Positions 19,346 to 32,615 are shown, numbered from the stretch's first letter. The stretch: DNA of 64,000 bases from Muricea muricata (GCA_963855995.1 OY979717.1:70726354-70790353), one strand, 5' to 3'. Notes: generated by a model not told the origin, from the letters alone. A program made the numbers and translations.

Positions 19346-20049
19346 CTGAAGAAAAGCAAAAAATTCACACAATAAACATAAGATATGAATAAACGCACAA
19401 GAGCACAGGATATCGTACTCGATTTATACTCTAAATAAAGACAGCGTGCCAACTTCCCAACAAAAACCCTTGGTAAGAAACGTAGCTCGAAACGTAGAAT
19501 TCTGCTTATATTGTTTCAGGGAGTGTTTGCCATTAATTCGAATACTATCCCTTATGAGAGACTGTCATTAAAAATATAGACTTGATTCAAGGTTTTGCCT
19601 TTTGCATTCTCCATGTCAGCAGAAAAATACAATTTGTTTGCATATTGTGTACACAATGGTCTGCTCTGAAAAACTAAAAAGCAGCATGCATACTAACAAG
19701 ATGTAAGCCAATAGTGCAAATAGGTAGCATTAATTGTTTTACTTCCAAACGGCTTGCGGACTTGATTGTTTAAAGGCACCAATCATGGGGCTTGTAACAT
19801 CACGTGAAGCAATTTAGTACTCGCAGTACGCAAGTAGCAAGTTAGTGAAAAACAGAATGTTAAATTCGTTTTTAATTTCTGGTTATAGATTGTTTTTTAA
19901 CGGTTTCCTTTTTTTCAATTCAGCAGTTTGACGCTTCAGTCGGATTTGATATAGTAATAATATACTTGAGTGATAACAGAGCATTTCTCGACGTTTTTAT
20001 TAATTAATAGAATGATAATCTGATAATCTGAATAAATTAATTCACATAC

Positions 20050-20158
20050 TTTACTTCAATGGTATCGCGAAGAACGGTTAAGGCGTGAACACAAATTTCA
20101 ACACTTCCACTGTCCTCAGAGGTAACGTAAGAATCTTGCTGAAAACTAACGACAGCAT
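20050..20158 (-). CDS. Exon A of Calx-beta domain 9
   Basis: Encodes DAVVSFQQDSYVTSEDSG then SVEICVHALTVLRDTIEV. The acceptor is CTACAG. The donor GTATGTG is chosen over an earlier GTAAAG because it gives the phase 2 and the 109-bp length shared by the other A exons. Confidence 0.75.
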
Positions 20159-22021
20159 CTGTAGCATTTAAAAATGAATTTGTAATTATGATGATGATAA
20201 TCTTAATTTTAATATTCGTGTTCCAACCAGCTATTTTCCTTTGAAATCAACTCAAATAACAACAGATTTCAAAAGAAATTAGTCTGGTAGAACCTGAATA
20301 TACAGTATGATTATACAATGGCCTTCCCAAATTGAGGAGCAAGCGGCACCCTTGCACGCAGGGCCTTTTTTAAGAATTTTCTCGGGGACGGGGGGGGGGC
20401 ATTTACTAAAAGGGACCTTCGTGTACAAAATATTTGTTTACTGTTCCCCTCATAATACCAAAACCTTCACCAGGTAGATTGTAGTACCGTAACAGCTTAA
20501 CGCCACATATATACAAGTGTCTACAAGCTTGAGGATTTCACGCAGTTTCCTCAAGCTTGTAGACACGCACTTTCCAGTAGGCCACAAGTTACACAAAATT
20601 ATATAGGAACACAGGTAAGGTCAGTTACAATTGCATAGGTAACGTTAACTCAATTATCACAAGCCACAACATGCGCATAATTAGGAAAAGCCAACCACAA
20701 GACATTAGCGCAGAGAACTGTAGCTGTAGGAACAAGCACGCATGCCCACTGCAGAACAAGTGCATGCATGAGTAAGGACATTGTATACAAAGCAGCCATT
20801 GATACAGGCAAATATTAGACAAGGCAACCTATTGTCACAGAACAACACTGGAATCTTGGCAGATAGCAACCACACTAAATTCCGACAACAACGCGCAACA
20901 TCCAGAACAACATAGGTTTTTGTTAAAGAAACAATCATGGTCTTCATATATATAAGAACACTCGCTTAATAGAGATTACGCATGCCATTGTAATTGTAAA
21001 CCACTGTCCTAGTAGCTATATCCGTAGAATAGTTTCAAACTTAGTATTATTTACCTGTCGAAGACTGCAGACTGGCAGTCGGAAGCTCGTGTTTTAATAA
21101 ATTTATCGGTCAGAGAACGTTTCAGTATCTCTATTATGAATCCTGGTCGCGCATCTAGTATTTTTAATGCATACACTCAATGTACAGTGGCAATATACAG
21201 ACCACAGAATTGATGTGAGAAGTCAAGCAGGCCACAGGGCCGTAGTTTGAACGTTAATATGTATATTCATATATTCGCGTTCCTTCTCAAATCAAACTCA
21301 AATAATTGAAAAAAGACTCGGGCAGAACACCAATATCCAGTATGAATATACACCTCGCCCCTCCATCTAATTAAGCTTTACGACGGCAATGCGACGTCTA
21401 TGTTAGAAGCAAGTAGACTTAATTGATTATATAAAGATCTTGTCGTTTGTTATCGATGCTGTCAAAACCGCTTGAGATGATAAAATGTTAAGAAAATTTC
21501 CAATTTATTTATTAGCCAATTTGCTTACTCTGCCATTCTCGTGCTTTGGAATGCTGATGAGTTGTAGACACAAAGTATATGTTTTAGCGTTGTAACGACA
21601 ACAAAGAAAAGTGAGACTTTTTGAACGTCGTACTTCGCTACGTCCACGTATTTCTAAGTTGATTCGACGTTTCATCAATTGTGAATACTTTTCCTGAAAT
21701 TTTGTACTCTCTCTACAACGGTTACGAAATCTCTATTGATCTTCGGACAATCGGTCTCAGATGCATAGAAGATGCATAAAAGTTAAAGCCCATTTCTTAT
21801 AGTTTCGCTTTATTATTGACATCAATTGGACCACACTAAGTCTGAGTTCAGTAATGCATTATTTTTTGAGCTTTTTTCAACATGCAACTCTTCTATGTCG
21901 CTTCATCATAATGTTCTTTAATAGCTTTTTCATTTAAATACTATAATTGAGTGCCTGAATTAAATGCAAAAGTCCAATAGGATTTCGTATAAATAGGATT
22001 TTCTACAAAATTTTCACGTAC
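20159..22021. other. Intron, no gene seen
   Basis: Apart from the hairpin at 20518-20566 and a long G run near 20388-20398, nothing recognisable is seen between Calx-beta exons B8 and A9. Confidence 0.5.
20518..20566. repeat. Perfect hairpin in intron
   Basis: TGTCTACAAGCTTGAGGA and its exact complement are separated by a short loop (TTTCACGCAGT). A small isolated inverted repeat with no coding content. Confidence 0.6.
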
Positions 22022-22254
22022 CATCATTATCAAATATACTGACAGTGGCAATATTCGCGGTTACAGTGTCACTCGTTGCAGCGGTGAGTCGCACTTGAAA
22101 ACTTTCCACGTCTTCAATAATTGCGTCATCGTTAATACCAATAGAAATCGTACGAGCTGCCCAGTTTCCATCACCGGAATTAAACTGAAGGACTCCACCT
22201 GTAATTTCGTCATAATCTCCTGGGGATCTAGCTGTATTGTTTATTGTTGAATAA
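22022..22254 (-). CDS. Exon B of Calx-beta domain 8
   Basis: The 233-bp exon encodes PGDYDEITGGVLQFNSGDG, then DDAIIEDVESFQVRLTAATS and the VSIFDNDG end. Acceptor TTTAG, donor GTACGT, phase 2-1. The out-of-frame TAA near its start is not read in this phase. Confidence 0.85.
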
Positions 22255-23129
22255 CTAAATAATTAAATAGAATTAACTGAGGCTCCTGTTACACTATACC
22301 AGATTGCATCGGAGCGTCGCGATTTTCATATCGAATTAGGCTGTTATTTACATTACGCCACTGTAATCCAGTACGTGCCGCGTATAGTGTTCTGTGTTGC
22401 ATGCGTTGTGCTTTGGGTTCAGTCGTGGTCAGCTCGGGAGAGAGAAGTACGGGAGGGCGTAGAACAAACGGCCTCGTGGAAATAGAGCTAGGGAAAATGA
22501 ACGTGTATTAAAGCGTTGTTTTCTAAATGTTTAGTTTCGCGCCTAGTCAGATACTATATACCGCGGAGCACAAATTACTCCGATTTGTTGGTGATACGAA
22601 AAGTTATCCGTTATATATCGCACCGGGAAGTCAAGTGTAAGCAACAAATCCGGTACGCTCCGGTGCAACACTTTTGAATAATTCTTAGAGAACAATAAGA
22701 TTTTTACTATGCTAATTAAAAAAGAGCGGGAGACACGAAGCGCGAAGGCGTAGTGTAAACACTGTTATTTTTCCACCGGTGCAAAAATTAATCCAGTATG
22801 AAAAGTAATCCGGTAAAATATAACATGGGCCTGAAAGATGTATCGCACAGTTCAGCCAGGTAACATGCAACATTAGCAGATCAGAATTTGCACGCAAGCG
22901 CATGACTGATATGATATGATAGTCATGTATTAACAGGAGGAGCGTTTTATCATGTATAATGTAGATCTGATAAAACGCGAATGTTTGAGTATATTATATG
23001 ATTTCATATATGATCCATTTTATGTAGATGTTGTATATGCCAAAAATCAAGGCATAAGAATTTGTCACATATTAAGACTCTTTTAACGGCTATGATTTCT
23101 TTTGTGCTTTGCTCATGAAATAACACTAG

Positions 23130-23277
23130 GGGCCGGTTGTCTAAAACTCTTAATCACTTTTTAATCACTGTTTTGTAGTTAAATAGTGATTAAGTACAAA
23201 ATACGTTGTTCCGATTGGTTGACGTTTCCACCAATCATAGTTAACTTTAATTGTTATTTTTATGCAACCGGCCCCAG
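23130..23277. mobile_element. Small MITE, GGGGCCGGTTG family
   Basis: Ends GGGGCCGGTTG and CAACCGGCCCC are exact inverted repeats about 148 bp apart. Related elements with the same type of ends occur at 42474 and 43708, so this is a family. Non-coding. Confidence 0.65.
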
Positions 23278-23706
23278 TCTCACACTCGAATTGTATTTGC
23301 TGTTGTCTCTTTGGCTCTAGATACATAGATGTATCGCAGTAACGTCGCAAGGACAAAGAGTGGATCACTGAGAAGTAGATAACCAAGCAATCCAAGTCAA
23401 AATGTTGTCGATCTGTTTGCTTCACTGGTTTGTATGTAGTATATGATGAAATAATAACTTTGCCGACATAACAACAATAGCGATAAAATTATTGAGACAA
23501 CTTGGAACTTGGCAGGGTTACCGCAACATGCAGCTAATGTTGCCAATTGCTGCAGGCCCTCAAGGCATATAAAATAATATGCCATATACGGAGTTACGCT
23601 ACAAAATTTAATCATATTATGAAATTTTCGTTAGTAGATTTTTACTTCATGAGCCGGGGTGTCAAAACAGGCATTTACGAAAAAAAAACGAAATAAGGCC
23701 AGAAAC

Positions 23707-23821
23707 CTGAATATGACAGTTCGTTGAAGGGGAGACGTGGAGAACAATTGCACTGACAGATTAGCTTGCTGCGATGACTCAGTAACATCATAGCTCGAAG
23801 GTGAAAATCCAAAAAGTGCCT
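23707..23821 (-). CDS. Exon A of Calx-beta domain 8
   Basis: Encodes EALFGFSPSSYDVTESS then SVQLFSTSPLQRTVIF. 115 bp, acceptor TTGTAG, donor GTTTCT (weak but in the conserved position), phase 1-2. Confidence 0.75.
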
Positions 23822-24526
23822 CTACAAACAGAAAATAAAAGTGAACTTGTGGATTTATTAGGGGTAAAATTAAAATTGCGTTAAATCAGTTTTGAACTAA
23901 TATATACTAGTATGTTGCTACTCGACAAATGCGGTAGGACAAAAATTGAAATATTGTCACTATAAATTTCTTTACAATTAATAGCTTTTCAGATTCGAAG
24001 GCACGAAAATAGCTGCCTCTGGCTCACAACGTACACCATGGTTGGTAGATTATCTGAATTAATAACTAAACGATCACATTAGGAGATCAAGAAAACAAAG
24101 AAAACAAAGAAAACAAAATTTGGCTTATCGTTTGAGTAATTTACTAACCACGACGCGAGCAAGCGCACGCATTGCATTGTAATTGCACGGATTGTAATCA
24201 TGAGCCTTTAAGCAGGAATGAAAAGTTCGCTTATCTATATTGTTTTTACACAATGTAGCTACATACGCAAATTTGCGATTCTACACATCAGCAATTATCG
24301 GATGGTACGCTATGGCGTATCTAAATTTGGAAGGGCATACAGTGTGTATAAAAAAAAAACTGAACGCTTTCAAATTCAAATTGTTTAATTTTCTAATCAA
24401 AATATTTAATGCAACTTATTTAAATTTGGAAAGGTTCGTATCAAGAAATAAGTATAGAAATTGTAGTATACACTTGCAGATATATTTCCGTTAATAAATT
24501 CTAACAGGGCATATCTATGTACTCAC

Positions 24527-24756
24527 CGTCGTTGTCAGAAATCAAGATTGACGCAGTTGAGGTAGGTGATATCCGCACGTTGTTGCTAACAGCTTGAAGG
24601 GCAATACGAAATATTTCAAGGTTTTCAACAACATTGTCATCAACAATAGTTATGTTACGTCTTTGTGTAGCCTGTGAACCCGGAGAGAAAACTACGAATG
24701 GATTATCCAATGCTTCGTAGTCACCTAAAACAGCTGAATCCGGTGAAACGGACAAC
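24527..24756 (-). CDS. Exon B of Calx-beta domain 7
   Basis: Encodes LGDYEALDNPFVVFSPG, ITIVDDNVVENLEIFRIALQ and the ILISDNDG end. 230 bp, acceptor TTTACAG, donor GTGAGT (strong), phase 2-1. Confidence 0.9.
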
Positions 24757-25269
24757 CTGTAAAAAAATAACGTGCAAATTAATTTTGCCGTGCTTGTACA
24801 TTTCAGTGAGTAAGTACGGGTAAAAAAATAAAGAAAAAATAACTGTCACTGAAAACTGGAAATGATATACTTTCTAGAAGGGCGCTTGCAGCGCGATCCG
24901 AAACCGGTTACATCTTTTGGTAGCCGAGAAATTACTCCGGATGAAGCAAAGACTTAGTGAATCAAAATAGCTTGGATGGAAGTATATAGCGATCATAATG
25001 TCAAATTGTTCGGAACCGAGATGGGGTGACACATTGACGCCAAATTTCGATAAACTGATGCTTTATATTGGGGGAGGGGATGAAAGTAGCTATTATTATG
25101 TCTGAGCTGATAAACATGTTTGCAAGGAGTTCAACAGATTCATACAGTGATGAACAGCGGAATGAAGTGGGCAATGTTATAATTACTCTACTTTCAGGGC
25201 ATAACATTCTCGATCATTAACACATTGCTCCTAGGTGAAAAGTTTTATAAAAAATTCTTCCTAGCCAGA

Positions 25270-25690
25270 TAATGTGATAGATAAATAGATAGTTTATTAA
25301 ACATAGTTACATAGCAGCCCCAAGGCTGAATTACTCAATTAATTTTATATTCAAAAGCAATGTGAACTATGAAGAATCCACCAATAAAACATTTATACAA
25401 GAAAAATCTAAGAGTTTTAAAAAAACTAAACATCATAGGAATAAATATCGTCTGATAATGCATTGTTCTACTTCTTACAGCATCGAATGTTCTTTTCTGC
25501 CTAAAATCATATATTCAGGTTGAGATTCTGGCGGAAGAAAGTTATGCAACTTGTGTGTCTCATCACATATCATCTTCCTAAATAAGTCTTCTCTCCGTCG
25601 TTGTAATTTTGGTATAATTGGAATTTTTGAAGGTTTTGCTGATACAAAGACTTTGCTGCATCGCCTTGGATGATATTACAGCCTCCTTTT
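25270..25690 (-). mobile_element. LINE 3' fragment with (CTAT)n tail
   Basis: On the minus strand the piece reads RREDLFRKMICDETHKLHN then FLPPES, the C-terminal block of CR1/L2-like ORF2 (usually ...HKLHxLLPP). A 3' UTR with AATAAA and a CTATCTATTTATCTATC tail ends at about 25270. It is 5'-truncated and lies in an intron of the Calx-beta gene, in the same orientation. Confidence 0.65.
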
Positions 25691-26056
25691 TTACAGCATT
25701 ATTCACATCTTGACCGCCATAATTGTGATGGCATCTCAAACAGGTTGATCCGCGATATGTTTTATGGCATTTGGCTTGAGTTTATACGAGAAAATTTCAT
25801 GTCGCTTGCCGGGATAAGCTGTATAGTTTTACATTGCACACGTGTTACACAGGTACCATCATCAGTCAGCACCTCCAATACTATGAGTGACTTGGACAAC
25901 ACCTTTTCAAACAGTTAGTCTAAACATAGCGTGCTGACTAAATGTATTGTCCGTTATAGATCAACACATACAGCGGGAAAATCACTATCGTTAATTTATT
26001 ATTATGTAGAAAATTAGTAAAGCCTGCCGGACGTACAATACAAAATGTGAACATAC

Positions 26057-26171
26057 ATTGCCTGTACTGTTGTCGCCAGCGTACTACTATTGATGAGATT
26101 TATAGAAACTTCAACGATGGGCAAATCCTCACTGCCTTGATAACTAGCTTGGTCGAGAGATATAAAAGCAT
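26057..26171 (-). CDS. Exon A of Calx-beta domain 7
   Basis: Encodes DAFISLDQASYQGSED then LPIVEVSINLINSSTLATTV. 115 bp, acceptor TTTTAG. GTATGTT is chosen as donor because it gives phase 2; an upstream GCAATG would not. Confidence 0.75.
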
Positions 26172-26469
26172 CTAAAAAATAGTTATACAATTGTTCATCA
26201 GGAAATAGAACATAAATTGAAAACAACATATCCCTTTTGTCAGTCTTATTGTCATGGAAAAATTCAAACTCAAATTATACAAAAATCAACGCAACTTATT
26301 ATTGCTGTAACTATTATGACTAATTACTAAATTTCTAAGCCAAACAATTATGAAGAAAAAAATTCTAACAACACAACCGCTTATAGCGAATAACAATCAT
26401 AGTACGTACTATGTGTATTAGATGCATGAACGTAGTAATAAACGCACTGCACAAAACATTCAGACTCAC

Positions 26470-26702
26470 CGTCGTCGTCCAGGATTGTAACAGTTGTAAC
26501 CCCATCATTAATTTGCACATTCGAATTTGTTGTCGTTAAGATAACACTAAAGACCTCATCACCTTCAATTGATGTATCTTGCACGAGGCTTATAGCAATA
26601 TTTTGCACAGTATTACCAGGACTAAAAGTTAAGGCAGTCAAGTCGCTTGGCGAGATCACATTGTAGTCTGCCCCGCTGGCAGAACTAGTTACGACTGCAG
26701 CC
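26470..26702 (-). CDS. Exon B of Calx-beta domain 6
   Basis: Encodes SGADYNVISPS, LTFSPGNTVQNIAISLV, SIEGDEVFSVILTTTNSNV and the VTILDDDG end. 233 bp, acceptor TATACAG, donor GTGAGT. A model Calx-beta half with the acidic calcium-site end intact. Confidence 0.9.
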
Positions 26703-27186
26703 CTGTATATAAGATGAGAAAAAAACTCAAATGAGACTTACTCTAAATAATATATCTAGCAGCAGTAAAAGTATTTTGTTGAGGATTCTTTATTGTTATA
26801 GGATAATATAATAAGGTAATTGGTTTGTAAATGAGGCAGATTTTAGTACCTAAAATCTTTCATAAGATATAATAAAGTATAGTTTGTTGTAATAAAGTAA
26901 TAACGATCGGCAGGGGTGGTTGGAGCGAAAACGAGCTGTCGACAAAATTCCTGGAAATTCTTGGTAAATTAATCAACAATATTATCTGCAAATCGGAACA
27001 CCCTGCAGAATGGTCCCGGTGCATCACGATTGGAAGGGGGGGGGGGGGGTTTGGAAATGAAGTTCATTTACTGATCTTCCGTGCTTAATATAACAGTGCA
27101 AAGCACACGAAAGTTAGAAGTGATAGTATGATTTCCTGCTCATGCAATGAGTGCAAGAAACAACTGCAAAAAACTATTTCACTCAC

Positions 27187-27295
27187 GTGGCGGAAACTTG
27201 AGTGGTGAGCGGTCCAGTAAGTTGGACAGTAAGAAAAACAACTGCTCCTTGATTTTGCTGTAAAACTAAGTTATTCGTGAATCCCAGTGAAGCCA
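27187..27295 (-). CDS. Exon A of Calx-beta domain 6
   Basis: Encodes ASLGFTNNLVLQQNQG then FLTVQLTGPLTTQVS. 109 bp, acceptor CATAG, donor GTGAGT, phase 1-2. Confidence 0.8.
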
Positions 27296-27781
27296 CTATG
27301 AATAAAACGTTTCAATACAAGTTTTATGAGACTGAGATGTAACTTATCAAGGAAAATAGATTTGTTACGATAGCAGATCCAAAAACAGAATTGTGAATAT
27401 TCGATTTGAGGGATCGTTGCTAACATATGAAATGCTCTAGAATACGAAACTTTCACACTATATGTTTTATTTTACTTTAATGACGCAACCTATGAAGCAG
27501 GCGTTTTAGCTATAGCACGGGCTGCGGAAGATTGATAAATGAAGGGGCAATACTTAATATGCGGGTTCACAAACCGTAAAAACATTCAATTTCAAAAGAA
27601 ATTAATGAGGCAATGTAGATCATCCGGATACATGAATATGGCCCTCTCAATGACTGATCTTCCGTGGTTCATGTATTTAGTGAGTTTTCTGAATAAGACC
27701 AAACAAGGCATGACAACACAAGTCTGCTACCCCATCAGGTGCTGTCCATGATACACTAAAAAATGTTTGTGTCATTCATAC

Positions 27782-28014
27782 CATCGTCATCAATAATTCG
27801 TACGGTCGTTTCATTAATGGTTCCAATTCTTGTGAATGAGCTTGTAGTTGATAAGCTAGCGGTAAATAGTTCAGTTCTTTCAATTAAGTCATCATCTGTG
27901 ATATCAACTGTTATGCGCTGCAATGTTACTCCTCCAGGGGTAAATGTTAGAGGTGAATTAGTTAGAGCGACATAGTCAGATCCTGCAGTAGCTGTGCCTT
28001 GATGTGTAGAAATA
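27782..28014 (-). CDS. Exon B of Calx-beta domain 5
   Basis: Encodes GSDYVALTNSPLTFTPGG, DDLIERTELFTASLSTTS and the VRIIDDDG end. 233 bp, acceptor TTTTAG, donor GTATGA. The intron upstream is nearly 14 kb because it holds the 12.3 kb composite insertion. Confidence 0.9.
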
Positions 28015-28797
28015 CTAAAACAATTAGAAATGCGTTTGCACATAATTAATTTCTCAACAGATTTAGTATCACAGTAATTGGAAAACTATTGGAAATAATT
28101 TATCTGTTGTTGAAAAGTCTGATGAGGAAAATGTTGGTTTCGTTAGCCGTCATCTATCGTGAATCGCTCGACAGCATAGCGATTTCAAAATGCGAGGACA
28201 CGACATATTATTTCCTCGTCCTTTAAAAAATCGAAATTAAGGTTTTTCATACAAAAATTAAACAATATGTTTCTTTTACCGCATTTTTAAGTTGTAATAG
28301 AGCAAGGGAATGATATGAGGGATCAGTAATATGTATGTTCTAGGCCCATAGTGCGGAAAGCTGAAGCACACGTACCATTCAACGACAAAGCGAGTACAGC
28401 CGGGCCAGTGAAATCACGGACGTAACTAGAGCGTTAATTGAGCCGAGGTGTATAATGCGTGTATCAAAGGGCGATTCGTTTTTCGGGCTCTAGAAAAACG
28501 GAAAAAAGTCGCCGAATTCTGCTTTTCGTTTTTCAATTTTGAAAAACAGCTTGAAGAACGAAATTATCATGTTTATAAATTTTTCAAAGGGCCATTCGTT
28601 TTCCGAGCGCTTGGTAAACGGAAAACGGATTTTGAAACCAATTTTGTTTTCCATTTTTCATATAAAAAGCTAACAACGCCGCGAACTTCGTTCGGAAAAT
28701 GTTCGGCGGGCGCAGGAAGTCGAAGATGATTCCCCCGGTTATTTTTAATAGATAAATAGATATATAATATAGCTCAGTTATATATATGCATAGCAAT

Positions 28798-29055
28798 ATG
28801 GCTGCAAAGAACACGAAGGTTTTATCAGAGAGTCTTTGTCGAAGAAAGGAAATACAATAGACGACTTAGCGGTGGTTTTGAAAACAACATATCCAGAGCA
28901 GCGACGTTTCAGTCCCAGAAGCATCAAACGATTTTTAAAAGATAAAGAGATGAAAACTAAAGGAATTGCTTCGAATGAACAACTAGATCATGAAGAATAT
29001 ATGTCTGAAGAAAATGGTTTTAACGGTTGTCGTGTTTCAACTTTGAGAGCTTAAG
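28798..29055 (+). pseudogene. HTH-like N-terminal frame in the left arm
   Basis: The arm encodes KKGNTIDDLAVVLKTTYPEQ then FSPRSIKRFLKDKEMKTKG. The layout (short N-terminal helix, then S-x-R-S-I-K-R-F) resembles the DNA-binding HTH at the start of some DDE/integrase-type transposases. Compared with the right-arm copy it lacks a few bases after the ATG at 28798, shifting its frame, and it runs into unrelated sequence after the LDH residues. Confidence 0.4.
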
Positions 29056-29272
29056 CAAGCGACGTTTTTGTTTCCCAACCGGAAGTAAATCAGTCGGTGA
29101 GGTGAAGTGACAGACGGCAAGTTGATGAGTTTGGCGGCTGTGTTGATTGTTAAAAACGTCAAAGGCAAAAACTGTTTTGTACAATCAATTCAAGATTAAC
29201 AAGTGAATGATATCTATTTATTGTAGCACATTGTTAAAACTGACATCGAGATTGTTTTCGTATCAATAATTC

Positions 29273-30330
29273 ATGGCAGCTCAGGGAAAAACCGAAGGAA
29301 GCACGGGAGTTCAAGGTCAAATGTAAGTAATATAAACAATGCTTTGGCGCCATTACGCGTTTTTTAATTTTTATCTTTTAACAGTATATTTTTGTGCTTT
29401 GTTATAAGCAATACTCTGATGGAATGGACAAAGGGACACTACACGTTGCTCTTCAGAGAAATTTTAGTCGTCAACCCATTCCAAGCAAAAAAAAGACCAC
29501 CCAACGAGCCAAATTATGGCAGACAATTGCTGAAAACTTAAAGCTTTGGAGTAACCTAGGTTTAAAGAAACCCTTTCAAAGAGGTCTGTTCAGGGTCACT
29601 ACACCCTCTTGTGTGAAAAATACAAAAGGAGAGCGAGCTTTGAGAACGCTGCTTCAGGGATATCACCTGAGGTGACAGAATTGGACTTGCTGATAGAAGA
29701 GGTCATTGCAAAAGAGGAAGTCAGTGAAGAAATAAGGATGACACAAAGTAAGGAATGAACAAGGCAGAGTGTCAAAGAAACGTACTAGTGTTTTGGATTA
29801 ATAATGGTCTTGCATGACCAAATGATAAAAAAGTATTTGACTGCAAACAAAATTGTAAGTGATATGTTGCACTATGAAAGCATAGTTCGTAATAGACTCA
29901 TATTCACTTCATATATTTTAATGCCTTGTATCTTTTATTTTGTTAGGTGTGGAACAAAAAAGAAAACAGAAGAGGATAGGGTGGGTGCAATTGACATACG
30001 GAAGAAGGCAATGGAAAGTTAGGAGAAACAAAGAGGAGAAAGGAGACAGAAGGGGAAGTCGAAGAAAAGAAAAGAAAGCGACGGCGATCAGGATCTGAAA
30101 TATTAGCTTTTTTAAAGGAACATACATCACACCAAATGATGGTCAGGGAGAAAGAATTGGAGATGGAAAAAGAAAAACAGGTGAAGGAAGAACAAAGACA
30201 TAAGGACTGGAAAGATATTGTGGCTAAGCAAATGGAACAGCAACAGCAACAAATGGGGCAATTTTAAATGATGATGGCGCAACAAAACAATTTATTAGTA
30301 TCCATGATTGAGAAAATGTCCTCTCATTAA
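29273..30330 (+). pseudogene. Harbinger-type Myb/SANT-like second protein, decayed
   Basis: Exon 1 starts at ATG 29273 and ends before GTAAGT at 29323. Exon 2 starts after ACAG at 29384 and reads a SANT-like stretch with AKLWQTIAENL. In shifting frames it continues with ASGISPEVTELDLLIEEVIA and a coiled-coil tail rich in Lys, Glu and Gln (KEEQRHKDWKDIVAKQMEQQ). That order is typical of the Myb-like DNA-binding partner encoded by animal Harbinger transposons. Several frameshifts and stops interrupt it. Its partner, the transposase, lies on the opposite strand at 38604-39994. Confidence 0.6.
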
Positions 30331-31035
30331 ATAATATATATTGGTACTTAAGATATGTTGTGACATTTGAAGTCAAGTGATTTGCATTGTGCAGGAAAGA
30401 TAATTTAGCTGCTAATTATTCACTACCTATATAATAAAAGCCAGTCAGTCAAGTTCTAATGTGAATTATCTTTTACAAAATGATTTACAATATAATTTTA
30501 CTGTTTGTTATAAATAACACAAAAATGTTACAGGTCTCATGTTGTTAATCATTACATCAATAAGTTCAAACTGAGATTTACTTTAAATTATTTAAATAAA
30601 TTTACAAATATTTAAACTATTAAATTAACTTGTGGTGTTGCCTTTTTTGTCTATTCCTAAACTTGATTTCTTCCCAAAAGTAGGTCATAATGCATTTTAT
30701 GAGGGAAAAATTTATGTGCAGACACACACATGTATGTACGATCGGATGTAATAAAGGCAAAGAATGGCATTGTGCTGTTCCATCTCATCACGATGCTTCC
30801 AGAACGTCTTGCTGATCTTGTGGACATGTACGTAAGTTTGCTTTTGTATGTATGTGTGGTCTTCCGCCTTCTAAACCGCCATGCAGTGTCGCAAGGGCTG
30901 CAGATCTGAGTGTAGTGTACTGCCTCAGGCCTTTTTTGTGATATTTTAAACCAAGTTTTCGTTGAAATCTTATTCATATAATAGGTCAAACATGACATAT
31001 GTGATCCTTGACACCACTTCAAATACCTTTATGCA

Positions 31036-31170
<135 letters not shown>

Positions 31171-31930
31171 CAGGGTGTATCAAAAAAAAAGTAGGTAATT
31201 TTGAAACGGCTCTCAATCTCGCGAAGCGGCTTGAAGTATGAAGTTTTTTATTAATGTACATTGCTCGGGTGCTTACGGTGTAGAATAAATGAAAATATTC
31301 TGAAATTTACATGTTTCAAACCCAGGGGTGTGCATATTTTGAAACACATTAAACATGGCTTGCGCACGAAATTTAAAGGCTTAAAAGAAATTTTGAGTTG
31401 GTAGGTAGAAAATACGTTAGGTGTTTTATTGCTGTGCAAAATCTCAAGAAATTTGATTGAGTTTAAGCCATTCAAAACGTCGTGCGAACGTATATTTTTT
31501 CTCAATAAGAATCGTTTTTCTGAAGAAATGTTCCAATTTCAATTAAATGTCCCTTGGGAGTTGTATGCAAATTAAGTAAATACATATATTAAACATGCAC
31601 AAAGCTAATTTTGCTAAAAATATGGAAGTTCGCGCGACGTTTTGAACGGGTTAGACTCGAGCAAATTTTCTGAAATTTTGTACAGCAATACAGCACCCAA
31701 CAAATTTTCCATCTACCAAGTCAAAATTACTTTTAAGCATTTAAGTTTTGTGCGCAAGGCATATTTATATTGTCGTAAAAGACAGAACCCCCCGGGTATT
31801 GAAGTTTTAAATTTCTTATTTTTTCAGTTTATTCTAGATTATAAGTACCAAAACAATCTATTTTAATAAAAAAACATCGTATATTGAGGCGCTTCGCGAA
31901 GCAGAGAGCAATTTCAGATTTGTCTACTTT
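31171..31930. mobile_element. Palindromic mariner-like MITE, right end lost
   Basis: Starts CAGGGTGTATC after a TA. Its two halves are long imperfect inverted repeats (GAAGCGGCTTGAAG side against TTGAGGCGCTTCGCGAAG side). The right end stops at CTACTTTTTT without the terminal CACCCTG, where PLE sequence begins. Same family as 16013-16436. Confidence 0.6.
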
Positions 31931-31935
31931 TTTGT

Positions 31936-32198
31936 TCAATATCATTTGTTCAAAATGTCAAGACTACTACATTGGTCAAACTCAAAATCTACGAAATCGC
32001 GTAACTCTACACAAGGAACAGATAAAACACGAACAGTATAGACATCTACCGGTAAGCAAACACCTCCACAGATGCAACAACGGAATGTTCAGAATAATGC
32101 CAATTTACCAATGTTCGAACAATAATAGAATTGAAAGGGAATCTAAAGAAAGTAACATTATATCAATCCTCGAACCAAAGCTTAATGCATGTAATTAA
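31936..32198 (+). pseudogene. PLE GIY-YIG endonuclease fragment
   Basis: Reads IICSKCQDYYIGQTQNLRNR then VSKHLHRC and ends ISILEPKLNACN. This is a GIY-YIG nuclease (YYIG, R at the expected spacing, late E) of the kind fused to the reverse transcriptase in Penelope-like elements. The RT is missing on the left, cut at the MITE boundary. The intact C-terminal end and the ribozyme motif at 32303 support a PLE 3' end. Confidence 0.7.
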
Positions 32199-32302
32199 AC
32201 ACCATTCATAACATTCCAACAATGACGTAATACATGAAATATTTCCGTAAACAACATCGTTATGAATATAAAAGATACAATCACACTCGTACACCTCATA
32301 TA

Positions 32303-32336
32303 GCACCTGAAGAGCTTTTAGCGAAAACGTTTGTGC
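32303..32336 (+). ncRNA. Hammerhead-ribozyme-like motif downstream of PLE GIY-YIG
   Basis: GCAC pairs with GTGC (stem I), enclosing the core CTGAAGA (position 7 is free to vary), stem II GCT-TTT-AGC, and GAAA. Stem III is very short (AA/TT), so activity would probably need dimerisation. Type I hammerheads with short stem III are known in PLE repeats. Confidence 0.45.
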
Positions 32337-32408
32337 AATAATATTGTAAATAAAAAGATTTTGAAACGAGTGAGTTATGTTTATTTTTTGTTGACTAATC
32401 AAACTATT

Positions 32409-32594
<186 letters not shown>

Positions 32595-32615
32595 AAATAC
32601 ACAAGTTTTTTGCTG

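Noticed and set aside
26041..26056. GC-AG intron donor for exon A7
   Set aside because: A GTATGTT donor slightly downstream gives the phase shared by all other A exons, so a GC donor is not needed.
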